This document shows, one piece after another, positions 26,286-34,287 of a stretch of DNA of 64,000 nucleotides. The position numbers and the translations under genes are program-made. The stretch is from Mycolicibacterium arenosum (GTDB lineage: Bacteria; Actinomycetota; Actinomycetes; Mycobacteriales; Mycobacteriaceae), in the NCBI RefSeq assembly GCF_024320865.1, contig NZ_JANDBD010000007.1:1-64000 (forward strand), in the 5' to 3' direction. The notes under the pieces were generated by a model, which had not been told where the DNA came from, did no database searches, and worked only from the letters and a program-made list of their open reading frames with translations. Positions within the stretch are counted from its first letter, which is position 1. Each line of letters opens with the position of its first letter.

Positions 26286-27752
26286 ATGCCCGACGGCCTG
26301 CCCGAACGCGCCGGCTTCGCCGATCTCCAGCACAGCAACGTGCCGGACCGGTTGCTCGCGTCGTGGCAGCGCAGCGAGGACTACGGGATTCCACTGGACG
26401 CGGTCGAGCCGGTGTTCACCGGGACCGACGACCTGAGTTCGCTGTTCTTCCAGTGCGGCAACGAGGTGCTGGCCGATCTGCACCGGACGCTGGCCAACGA
26501 GCCCGTCAGCATGATGCTCACCGACGCCGAAGGTGTCGTGCTGTCGCGCCTGTCCGGTGACCGGTCGCTCCTGCAGGCGCTCGACGACGTGCACCTCGCA
26601 CCCGGCTTCGGCTACGCCGAGCGCGACGTCGGCACCAACGGACTGGGCCTCGCATTGGCCGACCGCGTGCCGACGCTGGTGCGCGCCGATCAGCACTACT
26701 CGCTGAGCCTGTGCACCTTCACCTGCGCTGCGGTACCGGTGCTGGATCCCACGTCGGGCCGGCTCGAGGGCAGCGTGAACCTGACGACGTGGTCGCGCTC
26801 CTCGAGTGACCTGCTGCTCGCGCTGGCGCGGTCGGCGGCGTCGAACACCGCGGCGCTGATGCAGGCCCGCTCGAGCGGACGGTCGGCGCGACACGTGCCG
26901 CGCGGCCAGGTGTTCCGCGTCGAGGTGCCGAGGCTGGAGCCGGGCTCGGGGACGCTGCACTCGCTGTCGGACGCCTGGAACGCCGCGGTCACCCACGCGG
27001 AGCGTGGGATGCGGGCGGGAGGCGTCGTCGCGGCGGTCGGCGAGACGGGGGCGGGCCGGGCGACGGTGTTGGCGCAGGCCGCGCGCCACCTGTTCCCGCG
27101 CGATCGCATTCTGTCGGCGAGCGCGCCCGCCCCGACGGATGTGCAGACCTGGCTCGGGCTGTGGACGCCCGAGGTGGGCAAGCCGCACACCGCGGTCATC
27201 GTGCGCGACGTCGACCTGCTGCCGCCGTGGGTGGCCGAGCGGTTGCGTGATCTCGTATTGCGAAGCGGCGCCGAGGGGTCCGTGCCGTTCGCCGTGACGG
27301 CGGAGCGCTTCGAGGACATTCCGACCGCGCTGGCGTCGCTCGTCGACACGGTGGTGCCGGTGCCGTCTCTGCGCGAGCGGCCGGACGATGCGATGGCCCT
27401 GGCGCACCACATCGCGATGCGGGTGCGCGGCCGCGCGGTGACGTTCACGCCGTCGGCCGCGCGGGCGCTGTCCGGATACGACTGGCCGGGAAACGTCGGC
27501 GAGCTGACACGGGTGGTCGGTCAGCTCGCGGGCCGGATGGACGTCATCGACGCGAAGGCGTTGCCTCCGGAGGTGTTGGCGGGCAACACCCGTCACCTGT
27601 CGCGCATCGAGGCGTTCGAACGCGGGGAGATCGTGCGCGTGCTGGGTCTCGACGGGCTGACGATGGCGGAGGTGGCGTCCGAACTCGGCATGAGCCGGGC
27701 CACGCTGTACCGCAAGATCGCCCAGTACGACATCCACATGGAGCGGGACTGA
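26286..27752 (+). CDS. MimR-like (AcoR-family) transcriptional activator with degenerate AAA+ domain
   Basis: Product of 488 residues. A GAF-like sensor region (about 55-195) is followed by an AAA+-like domain and a Fis-type helix-turn-helix (TMAEVASELGMSRATLYRKI). The Walker A reads GETGAGRAT (252-260), with Arg in place of the ATP-binding Lys. The sigma-54 contact loop GAFTGA is absent. Actinobacteria lack sigma-54, and MimR-type regulators of this kind activate mimABCD in mycobacteria in response to acetone. It is divergent from the amidohydrolase operon and is the obvious regulator for it. The start at 26286 is followed by a normal AcoR-like N-terminus. Confidence 0.85.
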   Translation: MPDGLPERAGFADLQHSNVPDRLLASWQRSEDYGIPLDAVEPVFTGTDDLSSLFFQCGNEVLADLHRTLANEPVSMMLTDAEGVVLSRLSGDRSLLQALDDVHLAPGFGYAERDVGTNGLGLALADRVPTLVRADQHYSLSLCTFTCAAVPVLDPTSGRLEGSVNLTTWSRSSSDLLLALARSAASNTAALMQARSSGRSARHVPRGQVFRVEVPRLEPGSGTLHSLSDAWNAAVTHAERGMRAGGVVAAVGETGAGRATVLAQAARHLFPRDRILSASAPAPTDVQTWLGLWTPEVGKPHTAVIVRDVDLLPPWVAERLRDLVLRSGAEGSVPFAVTAERFEDIPTALASLVDTVVPVPSLRERPDDAMALAHHIAMRVRGRAVTFTPSAARALSGYDWPGNVGELTRVVGQLAGRMDVIDAKALPPEVLAGNTRHLSRIEAFERGEIVRVLGLDGLTMAEVASELGMSRATLYRKIAQYDIHMERD

Positions 27753-27754
27753 GC

Positions 27755-27813
27755 CGCGACTCGGAATCCGACGACGTTGAAGGCCCCGAAACGTCGCCAC
27801 GTTCCGTCTCGCG
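27755..27813. repeat. 59-bp dispersed palindrome, copy B
   Basis: Arms 27755-27776 and 27792-27813 around a 15-nt loop; the arms are more diverged from each other than in copy A but keep GGAA and the CGACG base. It begins two bases after the stop of the MimR-like gene and ends one base before the stop of the DUF559 gene, so it fills the whole convergent gap and may also act as a bidirectional terminator. Confidence 0.75.
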
Positions 27814-27814
27814 G

Positions 27815-28675
27815 TCACCAGACGAGACCACGCTCGCGCAACGGTGTCTCAACCCGAGCAATGTAGGTCGCGCGACGCTTGTAGAGCAGGTCGCTTCCCG
27901 CCCGGACGACGTGCCAGTGCGCGTCGACGTACGCGACACCCTTGTCGATGTCCCGAGCTCGGATCGCCGGATCCGTCCAGTGCTGCTCGCCGTCGTATTC
28001 GATCGCAACCCTGACGTCCTCATACGCCATGTCGACGCGGCCGATGAACTGCCCGTGGTCGTCGAACACCCGGTACTGAGTCGTCGGCGCCGGCAGTCCT
28101 GCGTCGATGAGCGCCAGCCTCGCGGCGGTTTCGTGCGGCGACTCCGCCCCGCCGTCCGCCAACCGCAATACCGCGCGCAGACGTTTCAGGCCCCGAACGC
28201 CGGGGTGCGCCGCCGCGACAGCCTCGATCTCGCCCACCGTCACCCCCGTGACGTTCATGACCGCGTCGATTCGCTGCACCGCGCACAAGCGGTTGCGGGT
28301 ATACCGACCTATGTCGAAAGCCGTTCGTGCAGGGGATGTTACGGAGACATCACCGACGATCGAGGATTCGCCGGCTCCCAACGCCTCCGTTCGGACGATC
28401 AGCTTCTTCGGGGACTTGTGGTTGTCGTGAATCAACTCGGCAGGCTCATGGCCCTCCACCCATCGCACACCGTGCATGGCCGCGGCGGAATGACCCGCAA
28501 CGACACCTCGTCGTTTCGACCACAGCCACGCGGCGATCGCACGCTCGCGCGCCGTGGGCTTGTGGCCCTTCGGCACGTAGACACCCGGATACACATCCTC
28601 GAAGCCCTTGCGCATCGCCCGTTCGGGAATGACGCCTGCCCCGAGCGCTTCAGCGCCGATGAACGGCCATCGCAC
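27815..28675 (-). CDS. AbiEi-like / DUF559 (Vsr-fold) endonuclease-domain protein
   Basis: Product of 286 residues. The N-terminal two thirds look like the AbiEi/type IV antitoxin family of mycobacteria (WPFIGAEAL, VYPGVYVPKG, AAAMHGVRWV, TSPARTAFDIGR). The C-terminal about 110 residues are a DUF559-type PD-(D/E)xK nuclease domain: ESPHETAARL, then RVDMAYEDVRVAIEYDGEQHW with the Asp and Glu expected at the active site. The GTG at 28675 gives the common family N-terminus; a longer GTG at 28756 falls inside palindrome copy C and is rejected. The gene is bracketed by two copies of the 59-bp palindrome. Biological role unknown. Confidence 0.72.
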   Translation of the reverse strand: MRWPFIGAEALGAGVIPERAMRKGFEDVYPGVYVPKGHKPTARERAIAAWLWSKRRGVVAGHSAAAMHGVRWVEGHEPAELIHDNHKSPKKLIVRTEALGAGESSIVGDVSVTSPARTAFDIGRYTRNRLCAVQRIDAVMNVTGVTVGEIEAVAAAHPGVRGLKRLRAVLRLADGGAESPHETAARLALIDAGLPAPTTQYRVFDDHGQFIGRVDMAYEDVRVAIEYDGEQHWTDPAIRARDIDKGVAYVDAHWHVVRAGSDLLYKRRATYIARVETPLRERGLVW

Positions 28676-28738
28676 GTCGCCCACGCATCGGAGGGTGGCA
28701 TCGCCGGGCAGGAGCGCACTCAATCCATCCACAGGCGC

Positions 28739-28797
28739 CGCGATATGGAATCCCACGACGCTCGACGCCCTAATACGTCGTCAGGTTCCGGGTCGCG
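28739..28797. repeat. 59-bp dispersed palindrome, copy C
   Basis: Arms 28739-28760 and 28776-28797 around a 15-nt loop. It lies in the 176-bp gap between the DUF559 gene start and the end of the TIGR02206 gene. With copy B it brackets the DUF559 gene. Confidence 0.78.
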
Positions 28798-28851
28798 ACA
28801 GGGCTCCGCCCCGGACCGCGGTGTCGCAGTCCGGGGCGGAAGGGAACTGGC

Positions 28852-29586
28852 TTATGCGGCGGCGGCCACCGGCTGGGCGGGCGTGACCTCGATCTCGCGG
28901 CGTCCGCGCTGCGAGGCCAGGGTCATGAGCGCCCAGACTCCGCTGACGACCAGGATCTCGACGATCGGGTACACCGGCCACGGGCCGAGCACGTCCATCA
29001 GGCTGGCGGCTTCGGGCTTGCGGTTGAGGTAGCCGTAGTTGGTGCCGGCCAGGACGTTGAACGTGAACGTGACGGCGGCCCAGGTGAGGGTGGCTTTGAC
29101 GGCGAAGCGGTAGCTGCTCCAGTCCGGGCGCATCCCGCGGCCCCAGGCGAGGTAGATCGGCGTCCACACGACGAGCAGGTGCAGGCCCATGAACGTCATG
29201 AAGCCGTGGGCCGGGAAGTCCGGGCCGCCGACGTCGGGTGTGATCAGAGCCTGCGAGCTGAGCACCAGGCCCCAGAAGAAGACGAGCGCGAACGCCCACT
29301 GTTTGCGCGACCAGAGCGCGTACGCGGCGGTGAGTTCGGCGACGTCGCACAGTTGCAGCGGCATGACCTCGTTGATGTCGGGATCGACCAGCTTGTAGGC
29401 CATCGCGATGGCGACGGCCGCGAGGATGACGAGGGCCATGGCGCGGCTGAAGCGGTGCGCCTGCTCTTCGGTCTGCCGGCGTCCGACGACGACGAGTGCG
29501 ACGGCGCCGACGACGAACACCCCGAGGGTGATCAGATGCGACGTGCCGAATGCGACGAATTCCTGTGATGCGGCGAGCGTGTCCAT
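28852..29586 (-). CDS. TIGR02206-family integral membrane protein
   Basis: Product of 244 residues with about six membrane helices and the family's internal signature: PLQLCDVAELTAAYAL, FFWGLVLSSQALITPD and FMTFMGLHLLVVW. Relatives (YwaF-like) are widespread in Gram-positives with no defined function. The ATG at 29586 follows GGGGGA; the longer frame from 29778 is not supported. It is followed by palindrome copy C. Confidence 0.8.
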   Translation of the reverse strand: MDTLAASQEFVAFGTSHLITLGVFVVGAVALVVVGRRQTEEQAHRFSRAMALVILAAVAIAMAYKLVDPDINEVMPLQLCDVAELTAAYALWSRKQWAFALVFFWGLVLSSQALITPDVGGPDFPAHGFMTFMGLHLLVVWTPIYLAWGRGMRPDWSSYRFAVKATLTWAAVTFTFNVLAGTNYGYLNRKPEAASLMDVLGPWPVYPIVEILVVSGVWALMTLASQRGRREIEVTPAQPVAAAA

Positions 29587-29668
29587 TTCGATCCCCCGTG
29601 AGTTTGGTGTCGGTAGGGCGTGTTGTTGGCAGTACGATGCGCCGCCCCACTTGGGGAATTCTTGAAAG

Positions 29669-30088
29669 TCAGCTCCGCCGCGCCCGCACGACGTCGGCCA
29701 CCCGCTCAGCGGCCGCGGCCGGGTCCTCGTGCTCCCACACCCGGACGCACGCCCACCCCGCCGCCGCCAGCCGCGCATCGGTGTCCCGGTCGCGAGCCCG
29801 GTTACCGGAGACCTTGTCCGCCCAGAACTCCGCGTTGGCCTTGGCGACGGTGTGATGCTCGGGGCAGCCGTGCCAGAAGCAGCCGTCGAGGAACACCGCG
29901 ACCTTCGCTCGCGAGAACACCAGGTCGGCGCGGCGCCGCATCTGCGTCAGCGGCTTGGCATCCACCCGGTACCGCAGCCCCAGCGCGTGAACGGCCTTGC
30001 GCAGCGCCAACTCCGGCTTCGTGTCGCGACGCTTGTTCGCCTGCATGCTGCGCCGCACCCCGGCGTTCGACGCCCACGACTCGGCCAC
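29669..30088 (-). CDS. vsr: Very short patch repair (Vsr) endonuclease
   Basis: Product of 139 residues with the Vsr pattern: GVRRSMQANKRRDTKPELALR, catalytic Asp55 in RADLVF, the FLDGCFWHGCPEHH segment with zinc/active-site Cys and His residues, FWADKV and WEHED. Vsr nicks T:G mismatches formed when 5-methylcytosine deaminates. A GTG start one base after the upstream stop is chosen because it restores the family N-terminus. Two C5 methyltransferase genes lie 1.4 kb away on the other strand, the expected partners, although a cyclotransferase and a membrane-protein gene intervene. Confidence 0.9.
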   Translation of the reverse strand: MAESWASNAGVRRSMQANKRRDTKPELALRKAVHALGLRYRVDAKPLTQMRRRADLVFSRAKVAVFLDGCFWHGCPEHHTVAKANAEFWADKVSGNRARDRDTDARLAAAGWACVRVWEHEDPAAAAERVADVVRARRS

Positions 30089-30089
30089 G

Positions 30090-30845
30090 TCACGCTCCGT
30101 CGATGCGCACCCGGAACATCGCAGGCCACTCCTTGCCGACGTACAGGAACTCGTCGCCACCCGCCCACGCGAGGCTGCTGAACACCTGCCGGTTCGACCG
30201 CTCACCGAACCGCCACAGCGAGCTGGTGTCGACCGATAGATCCACCAGGCCGGACGCCGGATCGATTCTCGCGATCTCGGTGCTCGGCCACACGGCGCCC
30301 CACACCTGCCCGCCGACGCACTCCAACTCGTCGATCCCCCAGACCGGTTCGCCGTTCTGCGTGACCGACACCTCGCCGGTCTTCCTCAGGTCCATGTCGT
30401 AGAAGTCCAGATCATCGGTGCCGTTGCTGACGACCAGGCGGTCACCGTCGCGGCAGATCCCCCAGGCGTTCGGGAACGGGATCTCCCGTCGCACCGTGAG
30501 CGTCGCCCTATCCCACTCGATGATGACCCCACCGTCGTAGGTGAGCTGCAGGATGCGATCCCCCAGCACCACGAAACCCTCGCCGAAGTAGTTGTTCGGC
30601 AGCGGCGTCGCGCGCAGCACCCGACCGGTGTCGGGGTCGACCTGCCGCAGCTCCGACTTGCCGTTCTCACCGGTCGCCTCGTAAAGCACGTCACCGTCGA
30701 GCTCGAGGCCCTCGGTGTAGGCGGCCGGATCGTGCGGGATCTCCGCGATCACCGTCGGCGTGACGACGGGCACCGCGGGGTCGGCCGACGCCACCGGTGA
30801 CGCAGCCACCACCCCGAGGACGACCAGGACCGCGGCGGCACGCAT
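30090..30845 (-). CDS. Secreted glutaminyl-peptide cyclotransferase (glutamine cyclotransferase family)
   Basis: Product of 251 residues with a signal peptide (about 1-22, ending ASPVASADP). The mature part is a five-bladed propeller of the plant/bacterial QC class: DPAAYTEGLELDGD, YFGEGFVVLGDRILQLTY, NAWGICRDGDRLVVSNGTDDLDFYD and GEPVWGIDELECVGGQVWG. It forms N-terminal pyroglutamate on exported proteins. The ATG at 30845 has AGGA six bases upstream; the ATG at 30851 abuts it. vsr follows with one base between, probably by chance co-transcription. Confidence 0.85.
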   Translation of the reverse strand: MRAAAVLVVLGVVAASPVASADPAVPVVTPTVIAEIPHDPAAYTEGLELDGDVLYEATGENGKSELRQVDPDTGRVLRATPLPNNYFGEGFVVLGDRILQLTYDGGVIIEWDRATLTVRREIPFPNAWGICRDGDRLVVSNGTDDLDFYDMDLRKTGEVSVTQNGEPVWGIDELECVGGQVWGAVWPSTEIARIDPASGLVDLSVDTSSLWRFGERSNRQVFSSLAWAGGDEFLYVGKEWPAMFRVRIDGA

Positions 30846-30940
30846 GTACATTCCTGCTTTCTACCCGATCAGCCGGTGAGCGAGAAGCGGAGTGGGGAGA
30901 ACCAAGAATCCGCCAAGTGCCGGCGCGGAGACTCGGCGTC

Positions 30941-31432
30941 ATGTCAGACATGAAAGTCCTCGCGGCTTTGGCGTCCTATCCGAGCCCGGTGACGCTGCGC
31001 CAACCGCAGTGGATTCGCTACGCGGATATCGCCGGTGCGCTCGGTGCGTTGGCCGTCGGCTACAAGATCGGCACCGGCACCGTGGCGTGCCCGCCCGTCG
31101 GACTCTTCCTGGCCGTCGTCGGTGGACTCGTCCTCGGCCTGGCCGTTCGCGACCTCCGTCGACCGTGCTCACTGACACTGAACGCCAACGGTTTCCAGCT
31201 CCGCGATCACAAGGAGCAGGTGAGCGTCCCCTGGAACTACGTGCAGCACTTCCGCGAGGTCGGCGATGAGGAGTTCACCGTCGGCTTCGATCTCGTCACA
31301 CCGGACGGTGCGATGTCGGGCACCCGCGGCCTTCGCTTCCCCGACGCCTTCGGACTGGACGGGCCCGACCTGCTGGCGCTGCTCACTCAGTGGCACGCCA
31401 AATCGCTCGGGTTGCCCAGGTCGATCGACTGA
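30941..31432 (+). CDS. Hypothetical membrane protein with PH-like C-terminal domain
   Basis: Product of 163 residues. Two adjacent membrane helices at about 26-66 are followed by a small beta-rich domain (LTLNANGFQLRDHKEQVSVPWNYVQHFREV) that resembles bacterial PH (bPH) domains. No enzyme motif is present. The ATG at 30941 is chosen because the upstream extension to 30797 overlaps the divergent cyclotransferase gene. It lies just upstream of the methyltransferase pair, with no known link. Confidence 0.6.
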   Translation: MSDMKVLAALASYPSPVTLRQPQWIRYADIAGALGALAVGYKIGTGTVACPPVGLFLAVVGGLVLGLAVRDLRRPCSLTLNANGFQLRDHKEQVSVPWNYVQHFREVGDEEFTVGFDLVTPDGAMSGTRGLRFPDAFGLDGPDLLALLTQWHAKSLGLPRSID

Positions 31433-31487
31433 CGGCACGCCGTCCCACCTGCGCCGACTTCCCCACCGAGCTCACTACGATGGCCAC

Positions 31488-32774
31488 GTGCCCGAGCCGT
31501 CGCGCGTTCTAATCGGCGAACGGCCCGGTGTCGATACCGGCTTCGAGCGATTCCGCACCCGCAACGGCAGCTACGAACGCATCCTCACCGATCGCGAGGG
31601 CCGGCACACCACCAGCGTCCTCGCCCGCTACTCCGGCAGCGACACCCGGCCCACCTCCGCGGGTGAAGCCGAGCGCGCCTGGCTGCAGAGTGCGACGCCA
31701 CCGCCGCAGGGCGCATCTCGGTCCGCACTGCGCGCGGTCGACCTGTTCTCCGGCTGCGGCGGCCTGTCGATCGGACTGGCCGAAGCGGCCCGTGCGCTGA
31801 ACCGACCCTTCGAACCCGTACTGGCCGTGGACGTCGACCGCACCGCCATCGAGACCTACGCCGCCAACTTCCCGTCCGCCGCGGCGCGCTGCGACGACGT
31901 CGGCGACGTGCTGCCGGGCAGCCCCGGCGCGCGGCTCACGTCCGTCGAACGCGCGCTCGCCAAGCAGCATCTCGGCATCGACGTGCTCGTCGGCGGACCG
32001 CCCTGCCAGGGGCACAGCGACTTCAACAACCGGACCCGTCACCGCGACCACAAGAACGAGCTCTACTCGACGATGGTGCGCGCTGCTGAAGTCCTTGAGC
32101 CGCAGCACATCCTGATCGAGAACGTGCCGGGCGCCGTCAACGACCGCCGCGCCGTCGTGCAACGCACCGCCGATGCACTCGACGAGCTGGGCTACCGCGT
32201 CTCGACCGGTGTCGTCGATCTCAGCGAGCTGGGCGTCCCGCAGCGCCGCCGCCGCCTCCTGCTGCTCGCCAGCCTCACCCACAGCGTCACCCCCGCCGAG
32301 ATCACCGCACGCCACCGCCGCCGGCCCCGCGACATCGCCTGGGCGTTCCAGGATCTCGAGACCATGCCCGACGCGGCGCGGACCCGACTCGTCGACGCCG
32401 TCGCCCAGTCCGCTCCGGCGACCCGGCGGCGGATCGACTACCTCTTCGACAACGCGCTGGCCGACCTCCCCGACAGCCAGCGCCCCGCGTGCCACGCCGG
32501 CGGCAGCCACAGCTACAAGTCCATCTACGGCCGGCTCGCCTGGGACCGCCCCGCGCAGACCGTCACCACCGGGTTCTACAGCATGTGCATGGGCCGCTAC
32601 GTCCACCCGAGCCGCCGCCGCACCATCACCGCGCACGAAGCCGCACGGCTGCAGTACATTCCGGACTGGTTCTCGTTCGACCGGGTGCGTCAGCGCACGG
32701 CTCTGGCGCACATGATCGGCAACGCGGTGCCGTCGCGGCTGAGCTACGCCGTGGCTCTGGAATGGTTGCGTTGA
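31488..32774 (+). CDS. DNA (cytosine-5) methyltransferase 1 of a tandem pair
   Basis: Product of 428 residues with an 82-residue N-terminal extension. C5-MTase motifs are complete: I DLFSGCGGLS, IV GGPPCQGHS with catalytic Cys173, VI ENVPG, VIII QRRRR, and X MIGNAVPSRLSYAVA. The target-recognition region lies between VIII and X (about 300-370). The GTG at 31488 gives a 428-residue protein; longer frames enter the upstream gene. It overlaps the second methyltransferase by 13 bases. No restriction endonuclease gene is recognisable beside it. With Vsr nearby it probably makes 5-methylcytosine in an unknown motif. Confidence 0.9.
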   Translation: MPEPSRVLIGERPGVDTGFERFRTRNGSYERILTDREGRHTTSVLARYSGSDTRPTSAGEAERAWLQSATPPPQGASRSALRAVDLFSGCGGLSIGLAEAARALNRPFEPVLAVDVDRTAIETYAANFPSAAARCDDVGDVLPGSPGARLTSVERALAKQHLGIDVLVGGPPCQGHSDFNNRTRHRDHKNELYSTMVRAAEVLEPQHILIENVPGAVNDRRAVVQRTADALDELGYRVSTGVVDLSELGVPQRRRRLLLLASLTHSVTPAEITARHRRRPRDIAWAFQDLETMPDAARTRLVDAVAQSAPATRRRIDYLFDNALADLPDSQRPACHAGGSHSYKSIYGRLAWDRPAQTVTTGFYSMCMGRYVHPSRRRTITAHEAARLQYIPDWFSFDRVRQRTALAHMIGNAVPSRLSYAVALEWLR

Positions 32775-33910
32775 GGGTAGCCGGGCTGTTCGCGGGCATC
32801 GGCGGACTCGAGCTCGGCATGACCGCCGGCGGCCACCACACGCACCTACTGGTCGAACACAACCCCGCCGCGATGCACGTGCTGCGCCGTCGCTTCCCGG
32901 ACACCAAGCTCGAGAGCGACGTCCGCGACCTGGTGGCACTGCCCCGGAGCACCGACGTCGTGGTCGCCGGATTCCCCTGCCAGGATCTCAGCAGCGTGGG
33001 CCGCAAGGTCGGAATCGACGGTGCGCGAAGCAGTCTCGTCGGCGAGGTGTTCCGGCTGGCCACTCGGTCCGACGTGCCGTGGCTGGTGTTGGAGAACGTG
33101 CCGTTCCTGATGTCGCTCGCACGGGGCGCCGCACTCGCGCTCATCACGACGACGCTGACCGACCTCGGCTACCGGTGGGCGTATCGCGTCGTCGACAGCA
33201 ATGCGTTCGGACTGCCGCAGCGCCGCAACCGCTGGTACCTGGTGGCGAGCCGCGACGGCGATCCGCGTGACGTGCTGCTGGCCGACGACACCGAGAAGCC
33301 GCTTCCCGCAGTCGATTACCCCGATGTGGCGTGCGGCTTCTACTGGACCGAGGGCATGCGATCGTTCGGGTGGGGCGTCGACTGCGTGCCGCCGATCAAG
33401 TGCGGGTCGTCGGTCGGGGTGCCGTCACCGCCGGCGATCCGGCTGCCGTCGGGCCGGTACATCACCCCGGACGTACGGGACGCCGAACGGCTACAGGGCT
33501 TTCCCGCCGACTGGACCGCGCCCGCCGAGGAGGTCGCCCGCCACGGCGAGCGCTGGCGGATGATCGGCAACTCGGTCAGCGCCCCGGCCGCGGCGTGGAT
33601 AGGCAGACGGCTCGCAGCTCCCGGCCGCTACGACGCCACGTGCGACCTCCCGTGGACGACGCCGAAGTGGCCACGCAGAGCCGCGTGGGCCGACTTCGAC
33701 GGCGTCGTGCACGCGGCGGACGTCGGCCCGTGGCCGGAGTGGCATCCGCGTCCGGGCCTCGCCGAGTTCCTCGAGCACCCCGGCAAGCCGCTGTCCGCAC
33801 GGGCGGCGAACGGCTTCCTGAGCCGTACCCGCAAGGGCACCCTGCGATTTCCGCCGGGCTTCCTGGCCGAGCTCGGCGACTACTCGAAGGCCGTGCCGAC
33901 TAGCGCGTGA
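32762..33910 (+). CDS. DNA (cytosine-5) methyltransferase 2 of a tandem pair
   Basis: Product of 382 residues. Motif I is GLFAGIGGLELGM, IV GFPCQDLS with catalytic Cys73, VI ENV, VIII GLPQRRNRW, and X MIGNSVSAPAAAWIG. The last about 90 residues (PWTTPKWPRRAAW onward) are a tail not seen in the first enzyme. Translation begins at the ATG at 32762 or a TTG at 32771, both overlapping the first gene. Paired C5 enzymes often methylate the two strands of an asymmetric site. The stop region overlaps the convergent glsB-like gene (33900-33910). Confidence 0.9.
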   Translation: MVALRVAGLFAGIGGLELGMTAGGHHTHLLVEHNPAAMHVLRRRFPDTKLESDVRDLVALPRSTDVVVAGFPCQDLSSVGRKVGIDGARSSLVGEVFRLATRSDVPWLVLENVPFLMSLARGAALALITTTLTDLGYRWAYRVVDSNAFGLPQRRNRWYLVASRDGDPRDVLLADDTEKPLPAVDYPDVACGFYWTEGMRSFGWGVDCVPPIKCGSSVGVPSPPAIRLPSGRYITPDVRDAERLQGFPADWTAPAEEVARHGERWRMIGNSVSAPAAAWIGRRLAAPGRYDATCDLPWTTPKWPRRAAWADFDGVVHAADVGPWPEWHPRPGLAEFLEHPGKPLSARAANGFLSRTRKGTLRFPPGFLAELGDYSKAVPTSA

Positions 33911-34181
33911 CGGTGTGGTTCCGCTTGCCCGTGATGCCGAGGTACAGGGCGATCAGGACGACCGCGACGATGATCCCCACCAGGAACGGGATGATCTCGA
34001 AGCCGCCGTTGGAGTTCGAGTAGCCGAGCTGGTAGGTGAGCCATGTGCCGACGAACGATCCGAGCGCGCCCAGCAACACGGTCATGATCAGGCCGATGTT
34101 CTGCTTGCCCGGCATGACGAGTCGGGCGAGTACGCCCACGATGAGTCCGACGATGATGGCGCCTATGATGGTTCCGATCAT
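33900..34181 (-). CDS. GlsB/YeaQ/YmgE-family stress-response membrane protein
   Basis: Product of 93 residues with three membrane helices and the transglycosylase-associated signature GLIVGVLARLVMPGKQ...GALGSFVG. The ATG at 34181 follows GGAGA. Upstream lies a sequence close to the mycobacterial SigF promoter consensus, which fits the general-stress role of the family. Its end overlaps the end of the second methyltransferase gene. Confidence 0.85.
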   Translation of the reverse strand: MIGTIIGAIIVGLIVGVLARLVMPGKQNIGLIMTVLLGALGSFVGTWLTYQLGYSNSNGGFEIIPFLVGIIVAVVLIALYLGITGKRNHTVTR

Positions 34182-34234
34182 GATTCTCTCCAAGGGTTCG
34201 GTGTCGGCGGTTCTTTCCGCCGAGCGGCTGAGGA

Positions 34235-34259
34235 CTACCCCGAATCCGGCGGAGTTAAC
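34235..34259 (-). promoter_or_regulatory. SigF-like promoter for the glsB-like gene
   Basis: On the minus strand GTTA (34259-34256) and GGGTAG (34240-34235) are separated by 15 bases, close to the mycobacterial SigF consensus GTTT-N15-17-GGGTAT. The distance from the -10 to the ATG is about 55 bases. One mismatch in each box keeps confidence moderate. Confidence 0.45.
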
Positions 34260-34287
34260 GGCCGCGCCGAACGGGTAACCGGCCACG

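Noticed and set aside
32762..33910. Frameshifted single methyltransferase gene
   Set aside because: Each frame has a full set of C5-MTase motifs, including its own catalytic Cys, so these are two genes with a 13-bp overlap.
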